Shown here: piece after piece, positions 50,620 to 61,125 of the stretch
Position numbering within the stretch: position 1 is the first letter of the stretch
Layout of the letters: the number at the start of each line of letters is the position of its first letter
Assembly: GCF_030316825.1 (NCBI RefSeq)
Contig: NZ_JASZYU010000001.1
Span: 1,922,001 to 1,986,000 of the forward strand
Reading direction: 5' to 3'
Length of the DNA stretch: 64,000 nt
Origin: Variovorax fucosicus
GTDB lineage: Bacteria > Pseudomonadota > Gammaproteobacteria > Burkholderiales > Burkholderiaceae_C
Notes under the pieces: generated by a model
The model's database searches: none
What the model was told of the DNA's origin: nothing
The model's input: the letters and a program-made list of their open reading frames with translations, nothing else
Made by a program: the position numbers and the translations under genes

Positions 50620-52044
50620 ATGAATGCCCCCACTGCCCTCGCCCACCTGACGCCCGAGCTTGCCTTGCGCAACGTGCCCGATACATTGATCGACGCGCTC
50701 AAGGCCCGCTTCGGCGCGAACTGCTCGACGGCGCTGGCCGTGCGCACGCAGCACGGGCGCGACGAGTCGTCATTCGAAGCGCCGCCGCCCTCGGCCGTGG
50801 TGTTCGCCGAAAGCACGCAGGATGTGGCCGATGCGGTCAAGCTCGCCAGCGAGCACAGCGTGCCGGTCATTCCGTTCGGCGTCGGTTCTTCGCTTGAGGG
50901 CCATCTGCTCGCGGTGCAGGGCGGTATCAGCATCGACGTATCGCGGATGAACCGCGTGCTGTCGGTCAATGCGGACGACCTCACGGTCACGGTGCAGCCT
51001 GGCGTCACGCGCAAGCAGCTCAACGAAGACATCAAGAGCACCGGCCTCTTTTTTCCGATCGACCCCGGAGCCGATGCATCGATCGGCGGCATGACGGCCA
51101 CGCGCGCCAGCGGAACCAACGCGGTGCGCTACGGCACCATGCGCGAGAACGTGCTGGCGCTCGAGGTCGTGACGGCAAGCGGCGAGATCATCCGCACCGG
51201 CACGCGCGCCAAGAAATCGTCGGCCGGCTACGACCTGACGCGTCTGATGGTCGGCAGCGAAGGCACGCTTGGCGTGGTCACCGAAATCACCTTGCGCATC
51301 TACCCGCTGCCAGAGGCGGTGTCGGCTGCGATCTGCTCGTTCCCGAGCATCGAGGCAGCCGTGCGCACCACGATCGAAATCATCCAGCTCGGCGTTCCAA
51401 TCGCGCGCGTGGAGCTGATCGACGCGAACTCGGTGCGCATGGTCAACGCGTACTCCAAACTCAATTTGCGCGAAGAGCCGATGCTGCTGATGGAATTCCA
51501 CGGTTCGCCGGCCGGCGTGAAGGAGCAGGCCGAGACGGTTCAGGAACTTGCCAGCGGGCACGGCGGCAACGCCTTCGAATGGGCCAGCACGCCGGAAGAG
51601 CGCACGCGTCTCTGGACGGCGCGGCACAACAGCTACTTCGCGGCGATCCAGTCGCGCCCTGGCTGCCGCGTCATCAGCACCGACACCTGCGTGCCGATCT
51701 CGCGCCTGGCCGACTGCCTGCTCGAGTCGGTGGCCGAAGCCGATGCCAGCGGCATCCCCTACTTCCTGGTCGGCCACGTGGGCGACGGCAACTTCCACTT
51801 CGGCTATCTCATCGACCCCAACGACGCCGAGGAGCGCGCCAGGGCCGAGACGCTGAACCACACGCTGGTGACGCGTGCGATCGCGCTCGAAGGCACCTGC
51901 ACCGGCGAGCACGGCGTGGGGCTGCACAAGATGGACTTTCTGGTGTCGGAGGCCGGCACGGGTGCGATCGACATGATGCGCACCATCAAGCGCGCGCTGG
52001 ATCCGAAGAACATCATGAACCCGGGCAAGATCTTCGCGATCTAG
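50620..52044 (+). CDS. FAD-linked 2-hydroxyacid dehydrogenase (D-lactate dehydrogenase/GlcD-like)
   Basis: A 474-residue flavoenzyme. The PCMH-type FAD domain has PFGVGSSLEGHLLAVQGGISID (part) and PGADASIGGMTATRASGTNAVRYG. The C-terminal domain has HVGDGNFHFGYLID and CTGEHGVGLHKMDF with metal-binding histidines. It oxidises D-lactate, glycolate or another 2-hydroxy acid to a quinone or cytochrome. GGAG at 50609-50612 precedes the ATG at 50620, preferred over the ATG at 50590. Repeat element copy 3 supplies its TAG stop. Confidence 0.9.
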   Translation: MNAPTALAHLTPELALRNVPDTLIDALKARFGANCSTALAVRTQHGRDESSFEAPPPSAVVFAESTQDVADAVKLASEHSVPVIPFGVGSSLEGHLLAVQGGISIDVSRMNRVLSVNADDLTVTVQPGVTRKQLNEDIKSTGLFFPIDPGADASIGGMTATRASGTNAVRYGTMRENVLALEVVTASGEIIRTGTRAKKSSAGYDLTRLMVGSEGTLGVVTEITLRIYPLPEAVSAAICSFPSIEAAVRTTIEIIQLGVPIARVELIDANSVRMVNAYSKLNLREEPMLLMEFHGSPAGVKEQAETVQELASGHGGNAFEWASTPEERTRLWTARHNSYFAAIQSRPGCRVISTDTCVPISRLADCLLESVAEADASGIPYFLVGHVGDGNFHFGYLIDPNDAEERARAETLNHTLVTRAIALEGTCTGEHGVGLHKMDFLVSEAGTGAIDMMRTIKRALDPKNIMNPGKIFAI

Positions 52045-52137
52045 GCTCACCCCCAGGCTGCGCGCACTTCGTGTCGCTTTGCCAACCCCCTACCGGGGGC
52101 AACACCAGCGGCCCGGCAAAGCCGGTTCCACGGTGTT
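52042..52137 (+). repeat. Dispersed two-hairpin element, copy 3
   Basis: Begins with the TAG stop of the FAD-linked oxidase. Hairpin one has a shortened loop (CCCCC-TACC-GGGGG) yet keeps the stem; hairpin two keeps the AACACC/GGTGTT outer stem and the CCGGC-AAA-GCCGG inner stem. Unlike copies 1 and 2 it is not followed by a same-strand gene, but by a rho-independent terminator. Confidence 0.85.
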
Positions 52138-52150
52138 CGCGAAAAGAAAG

Positions 52151-52175
52151 AAGCCCGCTGATGGCGGGCTTTTTC
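52151..52175 (+). terminator. Terminator after the FAD-linked oxidase
   Basis: AAGCCCGC (52151-52158), a short loop, GCGGGCTT (52164-52171) and TTT make a stem with a U-tract just after element copy 3. In the other direction an AAGAAAG stretch precedes it, so it can also end the convergent CsgG-like transcript. Confidence 0.85.
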
Positions 52176-52191
52176 GTTGATCGTCGAGCGC

Positions 52192-53088
52192 TTACTTCTT
52201 GCGGTTGGTCTGGCGACGATCGGCCGGGGCCGAGGTTTGCGACGGGGCTGCGCCGCCGTCGACGCCCAGGCGGCCGCCACCACCGAGGCCCTGGCCCTGC
52301 ACGACCTGCGCCTTGTAGTTGCGCAACGAGATGACCAGCTGGTTGTACGAGTCCATGAAGGCTGCCGCGATCACCTTGCCCTGCGGCGTGCGCGAGTAGC
52401 CACCGATGCCGCCGGCCGCCGAAGCGCCCGCGATGTTCAGGAAGCCGCCGAAATCGGTCTTGGAGGCGCTGCCTTCCGACACGCCGATCTGCACGCCCGA
52501 GCGGTTGTCGATGAGCGTCAGCATGGTGTTGGCTTCACGCGTTTGCAGGCTGCCGCCGACATTGGCCAGCACGTTGCTGTAGCGGCCGCGGTTCACGATG
52601 CCGCCCAGCGCCGCGCCCATGCCGCCGGCATCGCTGTTGCTGAACACGACCTCGGGCGAAATGCCGTAGTCGGAGGCCACCATCTGGCCGGCGCCGAAGT
52701 TGCTGCCGGCGCGCATCTCGCCGGACTGCATCAGGGCGCGTTCGCGGTTCATCGCGTTCATGCCTGCAGCGCCGCGCTCGACCACGACGAAGCAGTTGGA
52801 TTGCTGGATCAGCAGACGCAGCAGCGTGGCGGTGGGGGGCAGCTTGTATTCGCCGGTGATGATGGTGTACCAGCCGGCCGACTGGTTCTCGATCAGCGAG
52901 ACGGTGCCGAGCGGCGATGCGCAGCGCTCGAGCGCGCCGCTGGCATTGGCCGACGAAGAGCCGGCGGCGCTGCCGGTGGCGACGGTCTTGGCAGACTGGC
53001 TACCCATCTGCATGTCGGTGGTCTGGCAGCCGGCCAGAAGCAGCGCGCCGACGACAGCAGCGGCAAGCGGTAGTTTGGCGAAATGCAT
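52192..53088 (-). CDS. CsgG/HfaB-family lipoprotein
   Basis: A 298-residue exported lipoprotein starting MHFAKLPLAAAVVGALLLAGC, with the lipobox LLAGC. The mature part carries the CsgG-family core: CFVVVERGAAGMNAMNRER and the glycine-rich GGIGGYSRTPQGKVIAAAFMDSYNQLVISL (partly quoted). CsgG proteins form outer-membrane secretion or surface-assembly channels. No curli genes are visible, so this is probably a stand-alone member as is common in betaproteobacteria. The C-terminus is a Gly/Ala-rich, arginine-rich tail. Confidence 0.85.
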   Translation of the reverse strand: MHFAKLPLAAAVVGALLLAGCQTTDMQMGSQSAKTVATGSAAGSSSANASGALERCASPLGTVSLIENQSAGWYTIITGEYKLPPTATLLRLLIQQSNCFVVVERGAAGMNAMNRERALMQSGEMRAGSNFGAGQMVASDYGISPEVVFSNSDAGGMGAALGGIVNRGRYSNVLANVGGSLQTREANTMLTLIDNRSGVQIGVSEGSASKTDFGGFLNIAGASAAGGIGGYSRTPQGKVIAAAFMDSYNQLVISLRNYKAQVVQGQGLGGGGRLGVDGGAAPSQTSAPADRRQTNRKK

Positions 53089-53187
53089 GGTCGAGTCCCT
53101 CAGAAGCACACAGTTAAAAAAGGTAACTTCGGGAGCATAGGCGGAAAAAAGCAGTCGGCCAATTGCCGAAAGTCATGCCGCCGCGGA

Positions 53188-54129
53188 CTATGTCATTCGG
53201 CGGATGCGCTCGATCAGGCCGTTCAGCGCGTCGAGCGAACCGAAGTGGATTGCGAGCTCGCCGCTCTGCTCCACCTTGCCTGCGCGCTTGCTGCGCTTCT
53301 TGATGCGCACTTCGACTTCGGCGGTCAAGAGGTCGGCCAGTTCCTCTTCGACGCGCTGCAGATCGCGCGACTTTTCCTCCGTGCGCGAGTGGCGCGGCGA
53401 CGACAGGCTGAAGTCGGCGCCGAGCTTCTTGACCAACGCCTCGGTCTCGCGCACCGACAGCTTGCGGGCCACGATCTGGCTGGCGGCCGTGATCTGCATG
53501 GCCTTTTCGAGCGCCAGCAGCGCGCGCGCATGGCCCATGTCGATGTCGCCGGCCATCAGCATCGCCTGCGCCGGCTCGGCCAGGTTGAGCAGGCGCAGCA
53601 GGTTGCTGGCGGCGCTGCGCGAGCGGCCCACGGCCTGCGCCGCCAGCTCGTGAGTGAGCCCAAACTCAGACACCAGCCGTTGCAGGCCTTGGGCTTCTTC
53701 GAGCGGGTTGAGGTCTTCGCGCTGGATGTTTTCGATCAGCGACATCGCCGCCGCGGCTTCGTTCGGCACGTCGCGCACCAGCACGGGCACGCTCTCGAGC
53801 CCGGCCAGCCTGGCGGCGCGGAAGCGGCGCTCGCCCGCGATGATTTCGTACTCGGCGTTCTTGGCGGCGGCCGAATCGGCATCGAGCCGGCGCACCAGGA
53901 TCGGCTGCATGATGCCCTGCACCTTGATGCTCTCGGCCAGTTCGTACAGCGCGCCCTCGTCCATGCGGGTGCGCGGCTGGTAGACGCCGGGCACCATCTG
54001 GTCGAGCAGCAGGTTGGTCGGGTTTTGCGGCTGATCGCTGTCGGCACGGGCTTCGCCCGATTCGCTGGCGGTCGGGCCGAGCAGCGCTTCGAGTCCGCGG
54101 CCGAGGCCCTTTGGTTTTTTGGTGGCCAT
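53188..54129 (-). CDS. parB: Chromosome partitioning protein ParB
   Basis: A 313-residue ParB/Spo0J protein. The CTP-binding motif is GERRFRA (99-105), preceded by QGIMQPILVRR, and the HTH lies around LTHELAAQAVGRSRSAASNLLRLL. A C-terminal dimerisation domain follows (HSRTEEKSRDLQRVEEELADLLTAEV, in part). ParB binds parS, loads CTP-dependent clamps and spreads. Two parS sites are in rsmG and mnmG about 2.3-4.3 kb away. The gene order parA-hydrolase-parB is unusual in having an enzyme between. Confidence 0.96.
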   Translation of the reverse strand: MATKKPKGLGRGLEALLGPTASESGEARADSDQPQNPTNLLLDQMVPGVYQPRTRMDEGALYELAESIKVQGIMQPILVRRLDADSAAAKNAEYEIIAGERRFRAARLAGLESVPVLVRDVPNEAAAAMSLIENIQREDLNPLEEAQGLQRLVSEFGLTHELAAQAVGRSRSAASNLLRLLNLAEPAQAMLMAGDIDMGHARALLALEKAMQITAASQIVARKLSVRETEALVKKLGADFSLSSPRHSRTEEKSRDLQRVEEELADLLTAEVEVRIKKRSKRAGKVEQSGELAIHFGSLDALNGLIERIRRMT

Positions 54130-54132
54130 GGA

Positions 54133-54675
54133 TCAGCTTTCTTTCAGAAGGTCGTTGAGCAGCTTGCGGCCTTCGGGCCAGTCGCCCAGGCCCGATTCGC
54201 CGTTGAGATGCCCGCCCCGGCCAGCATCGATGAAGCGTGCGCCCCAGTCCGCAGCCATCTGGCGCGAGCGGCTCTGGTCGCAGTACGGATCGTCGTTGGC
54301 CGCGATCATCAGCGCCGGAAACGGCAGGGGCTGGCGCACGATCGGCGCCCAGCCCGGAATCATCTGCCGGACGTCGTCGCGTTCGAGGTCACCCGGCGCC
54401 ACCAGCAAGGCAGCCCGCACCTTGTGCGTGTTGCGCGAGTGGGCCGCCCAAGCGGCGACGAGGATGCAGCCCAGGCTGTGCGCGACCAGCGTCACCGGGC
54501 TCGGCGCCGCCAGCAGTTCGTCTTCGAGCCGGGCCTGCCAGTCGCCCCGCAGCGGGCGTTGCCAGTCGTGCTGCTCGACGCGGTGGTCGCCGTGTACCGC
54601 CTCCCAGCGGCTCTGCCAGTGCGCCGCGTCGCTGTTCAGCCAGCCGGGCAGCAGCCAGGTCGATGAAATCGTCAT
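54133..54675 (-). CDS. RBBP9/YdeN-family serine hydrolase between parA and parB
   Basis: A 180-residue alpha/beta hydrolase. It starts ISSTWLLPGWLNSDAAHWQSRWE and carries the nucleophile elbow AHSLGCILVAAW. The acid residues are in AANDDPYC and the His in GGHLNGESGLGDWPEG. RBBP9-like enzymes are serine hydrolases of unknown physiological substrate. Its start follows parA by 41 bp and its stop is three bases from parB, so it is part of the par operon. Confidence 0.88.
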   Translation of the reverse strand: MTISSTWLLPGWLNSDAAHWQSRWEAVHGDHRVEQHDWQRPLRGDWQARLEDELLAAPSPVTLVAHSLGCILVAAWAAHSRNTHKVRAALLVAPGDLERDDVRQMIPGWAPIVRQPLPFPALMIAANDDPYCDQSRSRQMAADWGARFIDAGRGGHLNGESGLGDWPEGRKLLNDLLKES

Positions 54676-54676
54676 T

Positions 54677-54717
54677 GCTATTAAATTGATAGCTGCCTAT
54701 GCCCAATTGACGGGCAT
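54677..54717. repeat. GCTAT-N7-ATAGC palindrome plus ATGCCC hairpin
   Basis: GCTATTAAATTGATAGC (54677-54693) is followed by ATGCCC-AATTGAC-GGGCAT (54699-54717). It fills the gap between the parA stop and the hydrolase start. The 17-bp palindrome has the same GCTAT/ATAGC arms and 7-bp centre as the one at 59059. It may be a conserved intergenic repeat of the family. Confidence 0.7.
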
Positions 54718-55589
54718 CAGAGGTCGTTTTGGGCAGGAGCTTCGGGCGCGACCACGGGTGCCGCCACGAACTGCGGCGCTGCGTCGGGTGCAGGCACGGG
54801 TGTTGTGCCAGTGGTGGCGCTGGCAGGCGGCATCTTCTCCACCATCTCTTGGGCGAAGGCGACGAAAGCCTGACTTCCCTTGGCGGCCGGGTCGAACACC
54901 ACGCCCGGCAGGCCGTAGCTCGGCGCCTCGGCCAGACGCACGTTGCGCGGAATAACGGTATCGAACACCTTGCTGCCGAAGTGCGCCTTGAGCTGCTCGC
55001 TCACCTGCTGCTGCAGCGTGATGCGCGGATCGAACATCACGCGCAGCAGGCCGATGATCTGCAGGTTCTTGTTGAGGTTGGCGTGCACCTGCTTGATGGT
55101 GTTGACCAGGTCGGTCAGCCCTTCGAGGGCGAAGTATTCGCACTGCATCGGCACGATCACGCCATGCGCGGCGCACAGGCCGTTGAGCGTGAGCAGGCTC
55201 AGCGAAGGCGGGCAGTCGATCAGCACGAAGTCGTATTCGGCGCCGACGGACGCCAGCGCGGTGCGCAGACGCTTTTCGCGGCGATCGAGCGCGACCATTT
55301 CCACCTCGGCACCGGCCAGTTCGCGGTTGGCGCCGAGCACGTCGTAGCCGCACTTGTCGGCCCGGATGCGCGCCTCGGCCACGGTCGCCGATTCGAGCAG
55401 CACATCGTAGACGGTGAGTTCGAGCTTGCGCTTGTCGATGCCCGAACCCATGGTCGCATTGCCCTGCGGATCCAGGTCGATCATGAGGACCCGCTGCCCG
55501 ACCCTGGCCAGTCCGGCGGCCAGATTCACCGTGGTGGTGGTCTTGCCGACTCCACCCTTCTGGTTGGCGATGCAGAAAATGCGGGCCAT
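54717..55589 (-). CDS. parA: Chromosome partitioning ATPase ParA
   Basis: A 290-residue deviant-Walker ATPase beginning ARIFCIANQKGGVGKTTTTVNLAAGL. The second motif MIDLDPQGNATMGSG and the later LIDCPPSLSLLTLNGL are typical of chromosomal ParA/Soj. The Pro/Ala-rich C-terminal tail (PASATTGTTPVPAPDAAP) is of the type common in this lineage. It works with ParB to segregate the origin region. Confidence 0.97.
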   Translation of the reverse strand: MARIFCIANQKGGVGKTTTTVNLAAGLARVGQRVLMIDLDPQGNATMGSGIDKRKLELTVYDVLLESATVAEARIRADKCGYDVLGANRELAGAEVEMVALDRREKRLRTALASVGAEYDFVLIDCPPSLSLLTLNGLCAAHGVIVPMQCEYFALEGLTDLVNTIKQVHANLNKNLQIIGLLRVMFDPRITLQQQVSEQLKAHFGSKVFDTVIPRNVRLAEAPSYGLPGVVFDPAAKGSQAFVAFAQEMVEKMPPASATTGTTPVPAPDAAPQFVAAPVVAPEAPAQNDL

Positions 55590-55597
55590 GCGTGCCT

Positions 55598-56212
55598 TCA
55601 GCGCGAGATCGCGAGCTTGACGCCGAAGGCGATCAAGAACACGCCAGCCAGCTTTTCGAGCGTGGCCGAGATGCGCGGATTGGCACGCAGCCGCTCCGCA
55701 AGAAAGTGGGTAAGCAGCGTGGCGGCCAGCCCGTAGAGGAAGGTCAGCACCGCGATGGTCAGCGCCATCACACCGAAAGTCGTGGCGCCCTGGTGCTGCG
55801 CGGGGTCGATGAAGAGCGGGAAGAAGGCCATGTAGAACACGATGGCCTTGGGGTTCAGCAGGGTGATCGCCAATGCCTGGCGGAAATACTGGCGCGGGCG
55901 GATGTTCAGGATTGGCGCCGCACCGGGCTTGGCCCTGAGCATCCTGAAGCCGAGCCAGGCCAGGTACGCGGCGCCCAGCCACTGCACAGCATGGAAAACC
56001 GTCGGGTAGGCCGCCAGCAAGGCAGCGATGCCGGCCACCGCTGCCCACATCAGCACCTGGTCGCCAGCGATCACACCCAGGGTGGCCGCCAAGCCGCCGC
56101 GGATGCCGCCCTTGCTGGTGGACGTGACCAGCGCCAGATTGCCCGGGCCGGGAATCGCAAGAAACACAACGATGGCTGCGACGAACGCGCCGTAATCAGC
56201 GATGCCGAACAT
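55598..56212 (-). CDS. LysE/RhtB-family amino-acid exporter
   Basis: A 204-residue inner-membrane protein with about six hydrophobic segments. The N-terminus has the LysE signature FLAIPGPGNLALVTSTSKGGIRGGL in part, and the middle has QALAITLLNPKAIVFYMAFFP. It exports amino acids or homoserine-like compounds. It is eight bp upstream of parA and downstream of rsmG, an arrangement often seen in Burkholderiales. Confidence 0.92.
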   Translation of the reverse strand: MFGIADYGAFVAAIVVFLAIPGPGNLALVTSTSKGGIRGGLAATLGVIAGDQVLMWAAVAGIAALLAAYPTVFHAVQWLGAAYLAWLGFRMLRAKPGAAPILNIRPRQYFRQALAITLLNPKAIVFYMAFFPLFIDPAQHQGATTFGVMALTIAVLTFLYGLAATLLTHFLAERLRANPRISATLEKLAGVFLIAFGVKLAISR

Positions 56213-56316
56213 GGGTGGCCTCAATGGCTGGAGAAAAGGGGGAACCCGGAGTGTACGCAAGGCCGCCGCGCTCTGGCCTCGCGATGCCCCGTCCGACCGC
56301 CAAAAGGCAAGAAAAA

Positions 56317-56963
56317 TCAGGCGGCCGGCGGCTGTTTGGGCCGCGCCCAGACAATGCAACGCTCGGCGTCCAGCCCGGGCACCGTCAACTGTTCCACGTG
56401 AAACACATCGACGCCGCCTGCCAGTGCAGCGAGTTCGTCCGTAGGCGCCTTGCCCTTCATGGCGAGCCAAAGGCCATCCGGCGCGACGAGTTGCTGTGAG
56501 CCGTTGAAGAAGTCAGCCAGCGATGCGAAGGCCCGCGAGCTCACGATGTCGTACCGCCCCGCCAAGGATTCGACCCGCGCGTGCACGCCGCGCAGATTGG
56601 GCAACGCCAGCTCCGCCGCCACCTGCTGGACGAAGGCGGCTTTCTTTGCCACTGCGTCCAGGCAGCTCACGTCGATATCGTCCCGAAGAATGGCGATGAC
56701 CACGCCCGGCAGCCCGGCGCCGGCCCCCACATCGATGAGCTTGCGGGCACTCGGCCGCACCCGGTTCAACGGTGCGATCACCGCCAGGCTGTCGAGCAGA
56801 TGGTGCGTCAGCACAGACTGCGGGTCGCGCAACGCCGTCAGGTTGTAGACCTTGTTCCATTTGAGGATCAGCGCGCCATAGGCCAGCAGGCGCTCCGACT
56901 GGCGGTCGGTCAGCTGCAAGCCCAAAGCCGCCGCGCCCTCACGCAGCGCGGCTTCCTGCGGCC

Positions 56964-56967
<4 letters not shown>
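56317..56967 (-). CDS. rsmG: 16S rRNA (guanine527-N7)-methyltransferase RsmG
   Basis: A 216-residue SAM-dependent methyltransferase (GidB). It has [20 protein letters not shown], the SAM motif [15 protein letters not shown], and the later [14 protein letters not shown]. It methylates G527 of 16S rRNA; loss gives low-level streptomycin resistance. Its start overlaps the mnmG stop by four bases. A parS site lies within the coding region at 56390. Confidence 0.96.
56390..56405. promoter_or_regulatory. parS site in rsmG
   Basis: TGTTCCACGTGAAACA matches the ParB consensus TGTTNCACGTGAAACA at every fixed base. It differs from the perfect palindrome only at the variable fifth position. It lies inside the rsmG coding sequence and is one of two such sites here. 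Confidence 0.9.
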
Positions 56968-58910
<1,943 letters not shown>

Positions 58911-59058
58911 GGGGAGCAGGCGCAAGGTGTGCGCACAGCGAAATGGGGCACCGATTTTAATCGGGCGCCCTGCCGTATGCCGACAGCAAGGTCAAGCGCC
59001 GTAGCCGTCGCGCCACAAACCAAATCGAGCTGCAGCGCCCGTCCAATCGGCATTGTTT

Positions 59059-59075
59059 GCTATCATTTTAATAGC
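59059..59075. repeat. GCTAT-N7-ATAGC palindrome, second copy
   Basis: GCTATCATTTTAATAGC is a 17-bp palindrome with the same arms as the one at 54677. It lies 9 bp after the transglutaminase stop, in the 173-bp gap before mnmG. It is AT-rich in an otherwise GC-rich region. Confidence 0.7.
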
Positions 59076-59083
59076 GCACAACC

Positions 59084-59971
59084 TCAAGCAGCCGTTTCGA
59101 CCGTGTGCGCTGCCGCTTCGGGGCCGGCGGGCCTGGTTTTTATCGGCACCGGTTTCCCGTTGCCGATGAGCGGCGCGGTCTCGCCCTCAAACTCACGCAC
59201 GGTCAGCGCTTTGTTGGTCATGCTGACCGGGCCGAAGATGGTGCAGAAGGCCACATCCTTGGCATCGCGTCCAGTGCCGACGCGCACGATGCGGTCGACC
59301 GGCGCCATGCGGGTGGCGTCGAACAGCACCCACTGGCTGCCGATCCAGGCCTCGAACACTGCGTGGAAATCCTGTGGTGGCTCGTCGAACCAGACATAGC
59401 CCACCATCAGCCGCGCCGGAATGTTGAGCGCCCGGCACAGCGTGATGCCCAGGTGCGCGAAGTCGCGGCACACGCCCGCGCGCTGCACGAACACTTCCTG
59501 CGCGGTCGTCGTGGAACTGCTGGTGCCCGGCTCGTAGGTGATGTTGTCGTGAACCCAGTCGGCGATCGCCTGCACCCGACCAATGCCGGTCGGCAGATTG
59601 CCGAACAGCTGCTGCGCCGCGCGCGACATCAAGTCCGACTCGCAGTAGCGCGTCGGCATCAGGTAGTGCAGCACCTCGTTGGGCACGGCGCTCACGGATG
59701 CCTCGGCAAGATCCGGTGGCACCGCCACCGGCGAGCGCCGCACGCTGGCGCGGTAGCGGATCTTGAGCGGGCCCGGCTGCGCATCGAAGCGAATGAAACG
59801 GTTGCCGCTGCCCTCGTCGCAAAAGGCATTCATCTCGACGGGCGGCTCGACCACGAGTTGCTCGCTCAGCACGGCTTGCGCAGCGCAACGCGCCGCCTCG
59901 ATGTTGAGCACCATGTGCGCCGGCGCCCTCACCTGGTACTCGAGTGTCGCGTCGATCGTCGAGAAGTGCAT
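59084..59971 (-). CDS. Transglutaminase-like cysteine protease/peptidase
   Basis: A 295-residue protein of the transglutaminase-like superfamily with the Cys-His-Asp triad Cys168 (GVCRDFAHLG), His203 (FHAVFEAWIG) and Asp218 (LFDATR). The N-terminal part is beta-rich and ends before LMPTRYCESDLMS. GGGAGGATCA precedes the ATG at 59971, preferred to upstream frames. Family members act as proteases, transglutaminases or peptide cross-linkers. There is no signal peptide, so it is probably cytoplasmic. Confidence 0.9.
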   Translation of the reverse strand: MHFSTIDATLEYQVRAPAHMVLNIEAARCAAQAVLSEQLVVEPPVEMNAFCDEGSGNRFIRFDAQPGPLKIRYRASVRRSPVAVPPDLAEASVSAVPNEVLHYLMPTRYCESDLMSRAAQQLFGNLPTGIGRVQAIADWVHDNITYEPGTSSSTTTAQEVFVQRAGVCRDFAHLGITLCRALNIPARLMVGYVWFDEPPQDFHAVFEAWIGSQWVLFDATRMAPVDRIVRVGTGRDAKDVAFCTIFGPVSMTNKALTVREFEGETAPLIGNGKPVPIKTRPAGPEAAAHTVETAA

Positions 59972-60048
59972 TGATCCTCCCTGCAAATCGGGGAACCCGG
60001 CGTCCGGCTGCTTGCCGGGCACCGGCACCCCATGAGGGCCGGCCGCGC

Positions 60049-60234
60049 TCAGTCGAGCGCCTTTTTCACGGCGCCGACACCGAGCGCCGCGAGCACCAGG
60101 AACACGACCGCCAGAATCAGGAACAGACCGAACAGCACCTTGGCAATGCCGGCCGCGCCGGCAGCCACGCCGCCGAAGCCCAGCGCGCCGGCGATCAGCG
60201 AAACGATCGCAAAAATGATGGCGTACTTCAACAT
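60049..60234 (-). CDS. DUF1328 small membrane protein
   Basis: A 61-residue protein with two hydrophobic helices: [20 protein letters not shown] and [21 protein letters not shown]. It ends in a basic segment (GAVKKALD). AGGAG precedes the start. This family (YtjA-like) sits in the inner membrane and its function is unknown. It is monocistronic, upstream of the transglutaminase gene on the same strand. Confidence 0.9.
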   Translation of the reverse strand: MLKYAIIFAIVSLIAGALGFGGVAAGAAGIAKVLFGLFLILAVVFLVLAALGVGAVKKALD

Positions 60235-60408
60235 GACTGAACTCCTGGGAGCGGCCCTCTGGCCGCGGTGAAGAAAAGCTTAGAAGACGCGGGCTGCTGC
60301 ACCGGATCGGCAGCCCGCCCAAAGGCCCGTAGGACAAGCCCGCGCGGCGAAACGGCTAGCATCCGTGCGCTGCAAACCTCCCATTCCATCCATCAGGAGC
60401 ATCTGTTC

Positions 60409-61017
60409 ATGAAGTTGTATTACTCGCCCGGCGCCTGTTCGCTCTCACCCCACATCGCGCTGCACGAAGCCGGCCTCGCCTTCGAGCTGGTGATGGCCAG
60501 CACCAAGAGCCACAAACTGCAGGACGGCACCGACTACTACGGCATCAACCCGCTCGGCTACGTGCCGCTGCTCGAACTCGACGACGGCGCCCACCTGCGC
60601 GAAGGCCCGGCCATCCTTCAGTACATTGCCGACCTGTCGCCGCAGAAGAACCTGGCACCGGCCAACGGCACGCTGCAGCGCTACCGCCTGCAGGAGTGGC
60701 TCACCTTCATCGGCACCGAGATCCACAAGGGCTTCAGCCCGCTGTTCAACCCGGCCACCCCCGACGCGTACAAGACCATCGCCCGGGACAAGCTCACCAG
60801 CCGCTACACCTGGCTCGACAAGGAGCTCGCCGGCAAGGAATGGCTCATGGGCGAACACTTCGGCGTGGCCGATGGCTACCTCTTCACCGTCACCAACTGG
60901 GCCAAGCCGACCGGCGTCGATCTCGCGCCGTTTCCGAACGTGCAGGCCTGGCACGCACGCGTCGGCGCGCGGCCGGCCGTACAGGCGGCAATGAAGGCCG
61001 AAGGCCTGCTCAAGTAA
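60409..61017 (+). CDS. gstA: Glutathione S-transferase, beta class
   Basis: A 202-residue GST. The N-terminal thioredoxin-like domain starts KLYYSPGACSLSPHIALHEAG; Cys10 is the beta-class catalytic cysteine. It continues NPLGYVPLLELDDG, and EGPAILQYIADL holds the gamma-Glu site. The helical C-domain includes FSPLFNPATPD. It conjugates or reduces electrophiles with glutathione in the cytosol. AGGAG (11 bp upstream) supports the ATG at 60409. Confidence 0.94.
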   Translation: MKLYYSPGACSLSPHIALHEAGLAFELVMASTKSHKLQDGTDYYGINPLGYVPLLELDDGAHLREGPAILQYIADLSPQKNLAPANGTLQRYRLQEWLTFIGTEIHKGFSPLFNPATPDAYKTIARDKLTSRYTWLDKELAGKEWLMGEHFGVADGYLFTVTNWAKPTGVDLAPFPNVQAWHARVGARPAVQAAMKAEGLLK

Positions 61018-61125
61018 CCGCGTCGTCGGCACGCTTACACCAAAGCCGACAACCCCGCGGCAGCACGGTTGCAGGCGCGGGCATACGCTGCGGGTGTTCA
61101 TCCACAACAACGCTCGACACCGAAG

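Noticed and set aside
52192..53088. CsgG-like gene as part of a curli system
   Set aside because: No csgA, csgB, csgE or csgF-like genes are in the window, so only the family can be stated.
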